Shown: positions 52,311 to 61,704 of the stretch, in pieces
How positions within the stretch are numbered: the first letter of the stretch is position 1
How the letters are laid out: each line of letters starts with the position of its first letter
Assembly (NCBI GenBank): GCA_910579615.1
Contig: CAJTUA010000003.1
Span: 124,001-188,000, forward strand
Reading direction: 5' to 3'
DNA length: 64,000 nucleotides
Origin: an uncultured Lachnospiraceae bacterium
GTDB taxonomy: Bacteria > Bacillota > Clostridia > Lachnospirales > Lachnospiraceae
Notes under the pieces: generated by a model
The model's input: the letters and a program-made list of their open reading frames with translations, nothing else
Databases searched by the model: none
What the model was told of the DNA's origin: nothing
Program-made: the position numbers and the translations under genes

Positions 52311-55300
52311 ATGGGAAAGAAAAGACAGGGAAAGGCAAAAGCTAAGAAAATGCGTGGTTTGGCAGGAGTGCTATGTTGGGCAGCTATATTTGGCTGTACG
52401 GCGGGGTTATCCATCGGCATCCGCCCGATGGACCATTGGACGGCGGGCGAGGTGGCACCAGAGGCTGGGCAGAACGGCGAAAATGCGGCATGGAGTGCGG
52501 GGAGTGGCACGAAAACCGTGGAAGCCACAAAAAGTGGGACACAAGATGCTGCAAAAGATACCGCGGGGGATTTTGAAATCGAAGACGGGATACTTCTTCG
52601 ATATCATGGAGAGGAAAGCGCGGTAAAGGTTCCTGCGGGGGTGACGGGCATCGGGGAATCTGCTTTTTGTGATTGCGAGAGCCTGGAAAGCGTCATATTG
52701 CCGGATGGTGTGAAAACGATTGGTTCGTATGCCTTCGAGAATTGCAGCAAATTGACCGGAGTTGAGCTTCCTTCTGGTGTCGTGAGCATTGGGGACTATG
52801 CTTTTTATTGCAGCACCAAGCTGAAAAAAGTAAAAATGCAGGAGGGAGTGGAGGAAATCGGAAAATACGCGTTTTCCGAATGTGGTGCCCTGAAGCAGAT
52901 TGTGATTCCGGAAGGAGTGGAAAGCATTGGTTCCTACGCTTTTTCAGGCTGTTGGAAGCTTGCTAAAGTTACGCTTCCGGAGAGCCTGAAAAGCGTCGGG
53001 GAGAATGTTTTTAAAGATACTTCGTGGCTGCGGGAAAAGAGCAAGAAAAATCCATTGGTCGTGGTTGGGAATGTCCTGTTAGATGGGAAGGGGTGTTCTG
53101 GAGAAGTGCTTGTCCCAAAAGGGGTTACAGTGATTGCAGGCAGTGCATTTGCGAATTGCGGGGCAATGAGCAGCATTACAATCCCGGAAGGTGTCGTAAC
53201 AATCGGAGGGAGGGCGTTTTTCGGGTGCGCATTGCGCAGGGTCAGGCTTCCGAAAAGTGTGGAGACAATCGGAAACTATGCATTTAGCGGTTGTGAAAAG
53301 CTGGAAAAAATAAATTTTCCTTCGACTGTAGTAAAAATTGGGAGCAATGCTTTTTCTTATTGTTATGCTTTAAAGGAAGTAAAGCTTCCGGAGAGCGTGA
53401 AAGAGATTGGCGCTTCGGCTTTTTATGCATGCAGGCAGCTGAAAGAGGTTTTGCTTCCGACGGGTGTAATGGAAATCAAGCCATATACGTTTTCGGAATG
53501 CAGTGTTTTGGAAAAGGTGCAGCTGCCGGAAAATTTGAAAGAGATTGGAATCCATGCGTTTTCCGGCTGCGGTATGCTAAAGGACATCGATATCCCTTTT
53601 AAAGTAAAAAGTATCGGAAAACTGGCATTTTCCGGCTGTGCTGGGATGGAAAGCATGACGCTTCCGGAAGGTATAAAGGAGATTGGGGCGGGCGCGTTTT
53701 CCGGCTGTAGAAAACTGGTGTTTTATGGGGAAGGTGCTGCGTTGGCGCAGCGGATTTCAGACGGGGTATGCCCGGAGGATTTTGAGATAAAAGATGGGGT
53801 GCTTGTCCGGTACCACGGGATGCAATGGGATAAAGAACAGGCTGCTTATTCAGAGGGGGAAGATCCGGAGGAATACTACGAAAATGGTCTGTGGCGCAGT
53901 AAAATGGATGAGATTGTAATCCCGGAAGGCGTGACGAAAATTTCGCAGAGGGTATTTCATAATTGTACGAACCTGAGGGAAATTGTAATTCCGGAGAGCG
54001 TAATCTTTATAGGGCAAGGCGCGCTTTCTGGCACAGCCTGGCTTGCGGACAAGCAGAAAGAAAATCCCCTGGTGGTTGTAAACGGGATTTTGGTGGATGG
54101 CACGGCATGTAAGGGGAGGGTGGTGATTCCGGAGGGAGTAAGAAGCATCGCGGATGGTGCGTTTAGCAGGTGTGAGGGAATCACAGAGATTACGCTTCCG
54201 GAGAATATGGTGGTAGGAGCAAGGGCATTCGAATATTGCAAGAACCTTAAGAAAGTGACAATTTCAGCGGGTGTTTGGATGGACGAAGGAGTGTTTGAGG
54301 AATGCAGGAATCTGCAGGAAGTTGTTTTGGCGGAAGGGCTTACGGAAATAGGGGAGCAGGCATTTTGGCACTGCAAGGCGCTTTGTGCAGTGACGTTTCC
54401 GGAGAGTTTAAAAAAGATTGGAAGCGTTGCTTTTGGTGATTGTGCTTCCCTGGAAAGCATTGTAATTCCGGAGGGCGTGACGCAGATTGGAGCATGGGCT
54501 TTTTCAGGATGCAGCGCTTTGGAGGATATCACAATCCCGGAGGGTGTGTCAGAAATCGGAGCAAGAGCATTTAAAGATACTATGTGGCTTGCGAAGCGGA
54601 GGGAAGAAAATCCCCTGGTGGTTGTAAATGGAATTTTGGTGGACGGTGTTGCCTGCACAGGGGATGTAACGATTCCAAAAGAAGTTATCCGGATTGCGGA
54701 TCAGGCATTTATTTTTGCGGAAGGGCTGACGGGTGTGGTAATTCCCGGGAATGTGAAAGAGATTGGGAATAGTGCATTTGGGGATTGCAGAAACTTAAAC
54801 AAGGTGACAGTGGCCAATGGGGTGGAGGATGTCGGCAGTTGGGCATTTCAGGGCTGCTGGGGGCTTACAAGCATCCGTCTGCCGGACAGCGTGGCAAAGC
54901 TGGGCATGGAAGCATTTTCTGGTTGCGCTCACCTGAAATCCATTGTGATTCCGAGAAAGGTGGAGGTAATAGAAGATAAAACATTTAATGGGTGTTACAA
55001 ATTAAAAAATGTAACGCTTCCTGAGAACTTAAAACAAATCGGGAATCAGGCGTTTCAGCGTTGCAGAAGCCTTAGGGAAATCCAAATCCCGCAAGGAGTT
55101 ACATACATTGGGGAGTATGCGTTTGCGGATTGCAGGAGAATTGAAAGCATCCATATCCCGGAGAGTGTAAAAAGCATTGGGAGGGAGGCATTTGATTATT
55201 GTATCCATTTGGAATCCGTTGTGCTTCCGTCAGGGATTACCACGATTGAGGCATCTATGTTTAGTGGGTGCAGAAAATTAAAAAACATAGTGATTCCGGA

Positions 55301-55529
55301 GAGTGTGGAAAGCATTGGGGAGATGGCGTTTTATCGATGCGATAATCTTGTTCATATTACCATTCCGGAGGGGATTAAGCAAATCGGGGAGGGAGCATTT
55401 TGGGGCTGTCGGAAGCTTCGCAGCATCGTAATCCCGGAGAGCGTGGAAGAGATTGGGGAGAGGGCATTTTGGGGCTGTGAACTTCCGGATGACCTTGTGC
55501 CAGGAGATGGCAGGGAAGAAGGAATATAA
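52311..55529 (+). CDS. BspA-type leucine-rich-repeat protein
   Basis: A 1072-residue exported protein. The N-terminus is basic (MGKKRQGKAKAKKM) with a hydrophobic stretch (GLAGVLCWAAIFGCTAGLSIG), then about 35 LRR_5 units of about 23 residues with the pattern IGxxAFxxCxxLxxVxLPEGVxxI. The three 'NPLVVVxGxLxDGxxCxGxVxIPxxV' blocks at about residues 240, 580 and 765 show that a segment of several repeats was duplicated. No LPxTG signal or membrane tail is visible at the C-terminus, so attachment, if any, is by other means. Such proteins often mediate adhesion. ATG 52311 follows GGAGG by 7 bases. Confidence 0.88.
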   Translation: MGKKRQGKAKAKKMRGLAGVLCWAAIFGCTAGLSIGIRPMDHWTAGEVAPEAGQNGENAAWSAGSGTKTVEATKSGTQDAAKDTAGDFEIEDGILLRYHGEESAVKVPAGVTGIGESAFCDCESLESVILPDGVKTIGSYAFENCSKLTGVELPSGVVSIGDYAFYCSTKLKKVKMQEGVEEIGKYAFSECGALKQIVIPEGVESIGSYAFSGCWKLAKVTLPESLKSVGENVFKDTSWLREKSKKNPLVVVGNVLLDGKGCSGEVLVPKGVTVIAGSAFANCGAMSSITIPEGVVTIGGRAFFGCALRRVRLPKSVETIGNYAFSGCEKLEKINFPSTVVKIGSNAFSYCYALKEVKLPESVKEIGASAFYACRQLKEVLLPTGVMEIKPYTFSECSVLEKVQLPENLKEIGIHAFSGCGMLKDIDIPFKVKSIGKLAFSGCAGMESMTLPEGIKEIGAGAFSGCRKLVFYGEGAALAQRISDGVCPEDFEIKDGVLVRYHGMQWDKEQAAYSEGEDPEEYYENGLWRSKMDEIVIPEGVTKISQRVFHNCTNLREIVIPESVIFIGQGALSGTAWLADKQKENPLVVVNGILVDGTACKGRVVIPEGVRSIADGAFSRCEGITEITLPENMVVGARAFEYCKNLKKVTISAGVWMDEGVFEECRNLQEVVLAEGLTEIGEQAFWHCKALCAVTFPESLKKIGSVAFGDCASLESIVIPEGVTQIGAWAFSGCSALEDITIPEGVSEIGARAFKDTMWLAKRREENPLVVVNGILVDGVACTGDVTIPKEVIRIADQAFIFAEGLTGVVIPGNVKEIGNSAFGDCRNLNKVTVANGVEDVGSWAFQGCWGLTSIRLPDSVAKLGMEAFSGCAHLKSIVIPRKVEVIEDKTFNGCYKLKNVTLPENLKQIGNQAFQRCRSLREIQIPQGVTYIGEYAFADCRRIESIHIPESVKSIGREAFDYCIHLESVVLPSGITTIEASMFSGCRKLKNIVIPESVESIGEMAFYRCDNLVHITIPEGIKQIGEGAFWGCRKLRSIVIPESVEEIGERAFWGCELPDDLVPGDGREEGI

Positions 55530-55634
55530 AGCCTTTGCTTTTGCACGGGCAGGGGATTCTTTTCCTCTGATGATTGCTGAGCAGGGTGCATAATCAGTTG
55601 GTTTTTCATTTGTGTCCCTGCGCATTAAAAAGTA

Positions 55635-55659
55635 GGGCTGTACCACAATGGTACAGCCC
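55635..55659. terminator. Hairpin between LRR gene and pckA (convergent)
   Basis: GGGCTGTACCA (55635-55645), loop CAA, TGGTACAGCCC (55649-55659): a perfect 11-bp stem. An A-run precedes it, giving a T-run for the minus strand, so it probably serves pckA and perhaps both genes. Confidence 0.75.
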
Positions 55660-55702
55660 CAGCATTTTCCTGGCTATCAAATAATGGTCAGAAACCAAAA
55701 GA

Positions 55703-57424
55703 TTAGTTCAATGCATCAACCAACTTCTTCAACGCCTCAAGCGCCTCATCCGGAAGCTTGTCGTAGCCTTCCTTCTTCGTAGCGAAGTCCTCAACCGCCT
55801 TCACGCGGGTCTGCATTGCGGCCTTAAGCTGAGCCTTGTAGTCCGCATCGTCAAGATTCGGGGTGAAAGCATCGGAAGTCTTGCCGTCCCAGTTGTTCAT
55901 AATCTCGATATCCTCGAACGGACCCCACTTCTCAAAGCTTGCCCTGCCTTCCACAATCGTCTCAAGGATGCCGAGTGTGTCAGCCGGTTTTACCTTCGTG
56001 CCCATGAAATCGCCGGTGTTTACGATGTAGCATGCGACATTCTTCTCCTCAACGAGCTTCTTGAACTTCTCATAGTCGTTTACGAGCGGATAAGTGCGGA
56101 ACGGGTTCGCATACGGTACGATGCGGATTGCGTTCAAATCGGTGCCTGCGGCAACGCGCTCTGCGGTCGAAGTCTTGGTAGCAAGTGTAGCACCCATTAC
56201 GGAAGCGAGTGCGGAACCCTTCAGTTTTACAACCGGCGGGATGGTAGGGTCTTTCATAATCCAGAAAATAGCGTTTACCGGAGCGTCAATCTTGTCAACG
56301 CGGTTCGGCGACCAGAGCTTGGACTTGATTGCGCGGCCGTTGCCGTTGCGGATATCCTCGGTAACAAGCTGAATCTTGCCGTCCTCGTCCAATGTGCAGG
56401 AGCAGTTCTGGGCGGTAAGCAGGTATGCATTGTCCGGGCAGCCCGTCGGGTAGTCCGCGGTCTTATCAAAATAGGTCGGCTCCAACGCGATGGATGCGCA
56501 GGTGTCGGAATTGATGATGAACGCGTCGTCATGCAGAACCTTGATGCCGCCGTCTGCATCGTACTTGCCGTTGTGCTTTGCGTGTGTCAGTGTGGACTTA
56601 CCGGAGCCGGACAGACCGTATACGGAAGCAACGAACTTCTTGCCGCCCGGGAGAGAGTATTCCTTCTGTCCGCCGTGGCAGGATGCGTAACCATTGCGGT
56701 TTGCGATTGCCCATGCCATCGTTAAGGTGCCCTTCTTGTGCTCACCAAAGTACCTCATACCAAGGATGGCAGCGCAGTTCTGGTTCGTGTCGAAATAGCA
56801 GAGCGTAAGCGGGTCGCTTAAGCAGCTGTAATCAACATCCGGACGGTTGCCCGGAACCCACTGTGGGTCGGAGAAGATATAGATATCCGGCTCCTTGCCA
56901 TCACCAACTGGCTTGGAAGCCTTGTACATCTTTACATATTCATCGGACATATACTGGAAGTTAATCATCCAGTTGTAAAGGATATTTTCCTCGCCTTCCG
57001 GGATAAGAAGGTGCGCCTTTACCATAAACTCCGGGTCAAGACCTACGAAGCACTCTGCATGGTACATGGTCTTCCAACGGGTCTCGTAGACAGCGTCCAT
57101 AACGACCTTGTCAAGCTTTGTATCGTCAACGCCCGGCTCGCCCTTGATGCGGCGCGCGGCTGCGTAACGTCCGGTAACAGCACCGTCGTTGAAAAGAAGA
57201 ACCTTCGCGTCCTTCTCAAGACCGAACTCCTCACCGCGAAGTACCGGCATATCGGTAACAACGGTTCCCGGTGAATTCTTTGCCAAATCATAAGCTTCCT
57301 TTAAGGTGTTTACCTTTACGACATTGTTGCCGTAGAAAGCTGCTTCGATGATGGAGCGGGTCTTAGAAAAGCCGACCTTGCCGGCACCAATCTCGCTCTG
57401 CTTGTAATAAGCCTTTGTAGACAT
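55703..57424 (-). CDS. pckA: Phosphoenolpyruvate carboxykinase (ATP)
   Basis: Interconverts oxaloacetate plus ATP with PEP, CO2 and ADP; in anaerobic gut bacteria it often runs toward oxaloacetate. The 573-residue protein shows the kinase-1a P-loop GLSGSGKSTL (about 270), the metal site HDDAFIIN, the substrate region YHAECFVGLDPEF, and the RIVPYANPFRTYP block. Length is a little above the usual 530-540 because of insertions typical of the Clostridia form. ATG 57424 is used because AGGAGG lies 7 bases upstream; an earlier Met at 57457 does not have one. A consensus promoter and a 9-bp leader hairpin (57456-57480) precede it. Confidence 0.95.
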   Translation of the reverse strand: MSTKAYYKQSEIGAGKVGFSKTRSIIEAAFYGNNVVKVNTLKEAYDLAKNSPGTVVTDMPVLRGEEFGLEKDAKVLLFNDGAVTGRYAAARRIKGEPGVDDTKLDKVVMDAVYETRWKTMYHAECFVGLDPEFMVKAHLLIPEGEENILYNWMINFQYMSDEYVKMYKASKPVGDGKEPDIYIFSDPQWVPGNRPDVDYSCLSDPLTLCYFDTNQNCAAILGMRYFGEHKKGTLTMAWAIANRNGYASCHGGQKEYSLPGGKKFVASVYGLSGSGKSTLTHAKHNGKYDADGGIKVLHDDAFIINSDTCASIALEPTYFDKTADYPTGCPDNAYLLTAQNCSCTLDEDGKIQLVTEDIRNGNGRAIKSKLWSPNRVDKIDAPVNAIFWIMKDPTIPPVVKLKGSALASVMGATLATKTSTAERVAAGTDLNAIRIVPYANPFRTYPLVNDYEKFKKLVEEKNVACYIVNTGDFMGTKVKPADTLGILETIVEGRASFEKWGPFEDIEIMNNWDGKTSDAFTPNLDDADYKAQLKAAMQTRVKAVEDFATKKEGYDKLPDEALEALKKLVDALN

Positions 57425-57542
57425 AGTCAAATCCTCCTGTTTTACTTTATATTCCATTTATTTTGGTAGATAAAATAAATAGGTTCTTAGAAATGGGTTG
57501 CATTGGAAAAATCTTCCCAAACTCCAATTTTCTCACATCTTA

Positions 57543-57571
57543 AGTATAATTATCCGGTTTGTAAATGTCAA
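57543..57571 (-). promoter_or_regulatory. Promoter of pckA
   Basis: Minus strand TTGACA (57571-57566), 17 bases, TATACT (57548-57543). Confidence 0.8.
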
Positions 57572-57612
57572 TACCGCGAACCATGAAAAAAAGATAAAAT
57601 TTGCTTGATGGT

Positions 57613-59184
57613 TCAATTTTCGTCGTCTAAGGAAGCCCCGGTGTCTACATGCTCTAAGACTGCGCCGCGCGTTGCGGTCAGTTTCTGGGCGCTGGCCGTT
57701 ACATAAAAAGCCATTGTCTTGATGATTTTGCCGCTGGCACTGCCAATTACGGCGATTTGGATATCCGGGGCGGAGGCGCCGCTTTCTAATCGGTACTTTA
57801 TATCTCCGACAGACATGGTACGGCTGCCATCCGGTTCTGTTTCGTAGCGGATGGGGGTGAGGAAGGATTCCGCATCCGCGGCCGTTTCCGGACCGGTGCA
57901 TTCAAAAAAGGTTTTGTTCCGGTTATCGGTAAACAGGAAATATTCTTCTCCCTCTGCCGATGCCGTTAAAAGCCTGGAAAAATCGCTATAAGGGCAGGTA
58001 TTCTTTATCAGCGAAAGGAAATGCTCGTCCTGCAGGAGCACGGAGTCCCTGCGGATATAGATGGCGCTGCTGTATTTTCGGTTGGAGAGCAGCAAAAGGT
58101 TGGCATCCAGGCTTTTCTGTGTTGAAAAACGGTATTTTGTTTCCGAAGTATACTGCTGGTAATCCGTATTCCATTGCTGGAAGGCTTCCTCCCCCTTATG
58201 GCTTGGAAATCCATAGTTCTCTGCGAAATATTTTCCGAGATAAGAGGTTATTTTACATGCCCCGGAAAAATTCAGGTGGTCGGTATCTTTCAGGTCCGTG
58301 TTAAAGTTGACAATGCCGTCCATTTTCAGGAAGTTAAGATATGGGATTCCATATTCTTCCGCAATATCCGCGGCGCGGTTTGCCTCCCTTTGCTTTGAGG
58401 ACGAGGCAGGAAATGGCAGGTAGGTGAGAATAACTTCAATTCCGCGGCTCTGGCACAGCTCGATTGCCTTGCGCAGATAAATTACGCCGTTTGTGTCAGC
58501 CTTTGATTTGCTGGAGTCCGGAATCGGAATAAAATCCTTCGGGTCTTGTACCGTAAAGTAGGTTACCGCACCGTAGTTGGTGGAATAAGATGTATGAAAA
58601 TCATTCTTTGTCAGTTCGCCCCACCGGTTGTGGTAAATGCTGAATTTCCATAAAAATTCCAACCGGTCTTCCGGCTCAAACATTTCTTCAATTGCCAGCC
58701 ATTTATTTTTTGTAAGCGGGAATGCATCCCAGACATTGTGCGCCTGTTCAATTGTTGTGCTGGACATGGTGTCGCTGGAAAGCTTGGAGCAGTCAATTAG
58801 GATGAGCTTTGGCTCCGCGTAGTCCAGGACATTTTTTATAAGCCAGTAGGTGGAAGGCAAATGCATACCATTGGCGCCGAAATTATAGGAAGTAATCCCA
58901 TATTCCTCCCATAATTCATAGGGGATAAAAGCATTGAGGACATGGCTTGTGCCAAAATACATGACATCATAGCTTGTGTCCAGCTCAAAAAATAATGTGA
59001 GGCGCGTGGATGCGGTTTTGGGTTCCATTACAAAGGAAGCGCGGGAGATGATAATTGCCAGTCCGATAAGGAAAACAATGGAGCGCAGCAATTTTTTCCA
59101 TGCGGGATTTCTGGGTTTATGGGAAACGGAAGTATCTTCTTTTCCGGCATCTTCCTTGTTTGTTATTTCTTTTTCAGTCAACAT
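57613..59184 (-). CDS. SGNH-like membrane-anchored protein of a surface acylation operon (DltD/AlgJ-like)
   Basis: A 523-residue protein with an N-terminal membrane segment (LLRSIVFLIGLAIIISRASFV, about 33-53) and an outside domain. FELDTSYDVMYFGTSHVLNAFIPYELWEEYG holds a GTSH block in the place of the GDS motif, as in AlgJ/AlgX and some DltD-like proteins. DTDHLNFSGACKIT carries the DxxH pair that completes the catalytic site. It likely accepts or transfers the acyl group outside the membrane. Its ATG overlaps the ligase-nitroreductase stop by 11 bp. It is the last gene of the operon MBOAT - carrier - ligase - SGNH. Confidence 0.82.
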   Translation of the reverse strand: MLTEKEITNKEDAGKEDTSVSHKPRNPAWKKLLRSIVFLIGLAIIISRASFVMEPKTASTRLTLFFELDTSYDVMYFGTSHVLNAFIPYELWEEYGITSYNFGANGMHLPSTYWLIKNVLDYAEPKLILIDCSKLSSDTMSSTTIEQAHNVWDAFPLTKNKWLAIEEMFEPEDRLEFLWKFSIYHNRWGELTKNDFHTSYSTNYGAVTYFTVQDPKDFIPIPDSSKSKADTNGVIYLRKAIELCQSRGIEVILTYLPFPASSSKQREANRAADIAEEYGIPYLNFLKMDGIVNFNTDLKDTDHLNFSGACKITSYLGKYFAENYGFPSHKGEEAFQQWNTDYQQYTSETKYRFSTQKSLDANLLLLSNRKYSSAIYIRRDSVLLQDEHFLSLIKNTCPYSDFSRLLTASAEGEEYFLFTDNRNKTFFECTGPETAADAESFLTPIRYETEPDGSRTMSVGDIKYRLESGASAPDIQIAVIGSASGKIIKTMAFYVTASAQKLTATRGAVLEHVDTGASLDDEN

Positions 59185-61216
59185 AAAATACCACGTCCTT
59201 CTTTTTGGCAAGTGCAACGCCCGGCGCGGCAGGGTAACCGACCGCGGCCATACACCATACCCTGTGGTTTGCCGGGATGCTGTAGGAATCTAAGAGCGCG
59301 CGGATTTCCGGCTCGTCGCACAGTGTCATCAGCGGATTGAGCCATACGGCGCCAAGCCCGTAGGAATGCGCGGCGAGGAAAAGGTTCTGCGCGGCACAGG
59401 AAGCGTCCTGGCAGCCGTCCGGGTTGCGGGTATCGTTGGAGATTAAAATCAGGCAAGGCGGCTGTTCAAAACCGTAAAAATGAACCTTTTTCTCCTTTGC
59501 CACTTTTGAGATGGTTTCTTTGAGCAGGGCGATTTTTTCCGGATTTTGCAGTACGCTAAAGCGCCAGGTCTGCATATTATGTCCGCTCGGTGCATGGTAA
59601 GCTGCCTGGATGAGCATGTCAAGAAGCTCGCGCGGAACAGGTTTTTCCAGGAATTTCCGGATGCTGCGGCGCGTTAAAATTGCCTGCATAACAGGGTTCA
59701 TCAGGTTCTGCCCCTGGTTTTGATTTTCCCAGAGCCTGCGAAGCTCCCTGCGGTCAGTCTTCCCCATCCGGTTGCGCGGGAGCTCCGGGAGCAAAACGTA
59801 GTGCTGCGGCAGCTTGTAGCGCTCCATGCGCGCGGCGAGGAAGGTCTGGATTCCCGCCTCGGTAAACCCGGCATTTTTTGTGGCAACGAAGAGCACCGGA
59901 ACCTGCCCGAGCACACCGTTCGGGTCCTCCGCACCGATGCAGGCACATTCGCGGATAAATTCGTATTCGCCCGCAATGTTCTCCACCTCAATCGGGGAAA
60001 CTTTTTCGCCGCCGACATTGATGATGTCATCCGCGCGGCCGAGCATATAGACGTAACCGTCTGCATCCGTGTAGACCATATCGCTTGTAACAAGCCAGCC
60101 GTCCTTTAATGTCTCTGCCGTCAGCTCGTCGCGGTGCCAGTAACCGGACATAATCATATCGCCCTTTAACGCCATGCGGCCGGGGTGTTCGGCGCTGCTT
60201 TGTTCCATCGGGTTTTTGTTCTCGTCAAGGACGTGCACGGTTATGCCAGGCAGGGGCTTTCCGAGTGCACCGACCTGCTTTTCGTGCGCGGCAACTTCGT
60301 TTACATGGACGAACAGGGCGCCGCCGGACTCGGACGAACCCCAGGTGTTAATGATTTTGGTATCCGGAAGCTGTTTTGTGAGGCGCTTGCGCTGCTCGAT
60401 GGTGAGGGAACCTGCGCCGACCTCGATATAGCGGAATTTGCTCATAATGCGGACAAATTCATCCTGCATCTGCCCGCGCAAAAGCTCCATGGATGCCGGA
60501 ACCGCCGCAATCGCGGTGCAGTCAAAGGCCGTCTGGTTCAGCTCGACCTCTTTTGCAAATGCAAAGCCGTTTTGCAGCACGACGGTTGCCCCGGCATAGA
60601 GCAGGGCGCGCAGCACGCGCAGGGCGAAGGAGTGGTTGAGCGGAAGCGGCAAAAGCAGGCGCTCCTGCTGGGTGATGCCAATCCCCTCGATGGTGTTGGA
60701 AAGGATATGGTACACTGCCTTGTAGGAGAGGATAACGCCCTTTGGTTTTCCGGTCGTGCCAGTCGTAAATAAAAGTTCTGCCATATCATTTTCTTCTGGC
60801 ATAACGTATTCCGGAATCGTTTCCGGTGCGTCGGCGGCATACAGCTGTTTTAAGGAGGAGAGCTTTCCCGGCTCTATGCAGTCCTTCATCGGCTTGTCCG
60901 TAAGAAAAAGAACTGCCTGTGCGTCCTCAAAGATAGCGGCGGAGCTTTCGGGCGAGCTGTTTTTGTCGATGAATACGGCAACCGCGCCAATGTACTGGAT
61001 GCCGAGGTATGCCGCGACCATTTCCGGCTTTGAGAGCGCGGTAAAAAGAACACGGTCACCCCGCTTTACGCCCATTGCGGCAAGGTTTGCGCCGACTGCG
61101 CGGATTTTGTCCGCAAGCATACGGTAAGAGAGGGAATCTTTTTTAAAAGCAACCGCGGTTTTGTCCGGCTGTGAAGCAGCCAGCCCAAAAATGCGGCGGA
61201 TTAAAGTGTCAAACAT
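59174..61216 (-). CDS. AMP-dependent acyl ligase fused to a nitroreductase domain
   Basis: A 680-residue fusion. Residues about 1-495 are an adenylate-forming ligase: LLFTTGTTGKPKGVILSY (P-loop), NTWGSSESGG, SDMVYTDADGYVYMLGRADDIINVGGEKVSPIEVE, and the catalytic Lys in PRNRMGKTDRREL. Residues about 510-680 are an FMN nitroreductase: ILTRRSIRKFLEKPVPRELLDMLIQAAYHAPSGHNMQTWRF, then AQNLFLAAHSYGLGAVWLN and GYP near the end. The ligase should activate an acid and load the carrier encoded just upstream, as DltA does for D-alanine. The fused flavin domain suggests redox chemistry on that acid or its adduct. GGAGG precedes ATG 61216. Confidence 0.88.
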   Translation of the reverse strand: MFDTLIRRIFGLAASQPDKTAVAFKKDSLSYRMLADKIRAVGANLAAMGVKRGDRVLFTALSKPEMVAAYLGIQYIGAVAVFIDKNSSPESSAAIFEDAQAVLFLTDKPMKDCIEPGKLSSLKQLYAADAPETIPEYVMPEENDMAELLFTTGTTGKPKGVILSYKAVYHILSNTIEGIGITQQERLLLPLPLNHSFALRVLRALLYAGATVVLQNGFAFAKEVELNQTAFDCTAIAAVPASMELLRGQMQDEFVRIMSKFRYIEVGAGSLTIEQRKRLTKQLPDTKIINTWGSSESGGALFVHVNEVAAHEKQVGALGKPLPGITVHVLDENKNPMEQSSAEHPGRMALKGDMIMSGYWHRDELTAETLKDGWLVTSDMVYTDADGYVYMLGRADDIINVGGEKVSPIEVENIAGEYEFIRECACIGAEDPNGVLGQVPVLFVATKNAGFTEAGIQTFLAARMERYKLPQHYVLLPELPRNRMGKTDRRELRRLWENQNQGQNLMNPVMQAILTRRSIRKFLEKPVPRELLDMLIQAAYHAPSGHNMQTWRFSVLQNPEKIALLKETISKVAKEKKVHFYGFEQPPCLILISNDTRNPDGCQDASCAAQNLFLAAHSYGLGAVWLNPLMTLCDEPEIRALLDSYSIPANHRVWCMAAVGYPAAPGVALAKKKDVVFYVD

Positions 61217-61239
61217 AAGCGCCTCCGTCCTGTACAGCA

Positions 61240-61464
61240 TCAAACGTATTTTTCAAGAAGTTCAACCATCGCGTCGATGGAATTAAAGTTTTCCGGGAGA
61301 ATGTCTTCATACGGAAGAATAATGCCGAATTCCATGGAAAGGGCGGAGATGATGCCCACCATTGTGAGGGAATCAAGGATGCCGTCATCCACAAGTTCAT
61401 TCGAGCTTTCAAAATCAATCTCCGGGTAATTGTCAATGAGTACCTGTTTTACTTTATCTCGCAT
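61240..61464 (-). CDS. Acyl carrier protein (DltC-like)
   Basis: A 74-residue carrier protein. The phosphopantetheine Ser is in DDGILDSLTMVGIISALSMEFGI (Ser 32), with the usual acidic helix II. The end DILPENFNSIDAMVELLEKYV is typical of DltC-like carriers. AAGGAG lies 8 bases before ATG 61464. It sits 23 bp before the ligase-nitroreductase gene and 240 bp after the MBOAT gene. The gap holds a perfect 8-bp hairpin and a homopolymer of ten C on the coding strand. Confidence 0.92.
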   Translation of the reverse strand: MRDKVKQVLIDNYPEIDFESSNELVDDGILDSLTMVGIISALSMEFGIILPYEDILPENFNSIDAMVELLEKYV

Positions 61465-61485
61465 TTTTATGCTCCTTTCTTGAAT

Positions 61486-61528
61486 ACCGCGGGTCTGCCC
61501 GCGGTGCTGTGCTACCCTGGGGGGGGGG
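61486..61528 (-). promoter_or_regulatory. Hairpin and C10 tract upstream of the carrier protein gene
   Basis: ACCGCGGG (61486-61493) pairs with CCCGCGGT (61498-61505), a perfect 8-bp GC-rich stem. A run of ten G (plus strand) lies at 61519-61528. Both are in the 240-bp MBOAT-carrier gap, where no gene is seen. Confidence 0.5.
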
Positions 61529-61704
61529 ATTTCTGTTTGTGCGCAGCATTGCCATAATATTCTGGCCGTGCGCCGCGCGAAAAACAGGCAGGGGAAATGG
61601 CAGGAGCCATCCGTCAATTTGCACAAAGAATATTGAAAAAAGGCATATTGACGTCTGGCTCGTCTTTTGTGATGTGTAAAGTGCAAAGCACGAATCATCA
61701 AATG

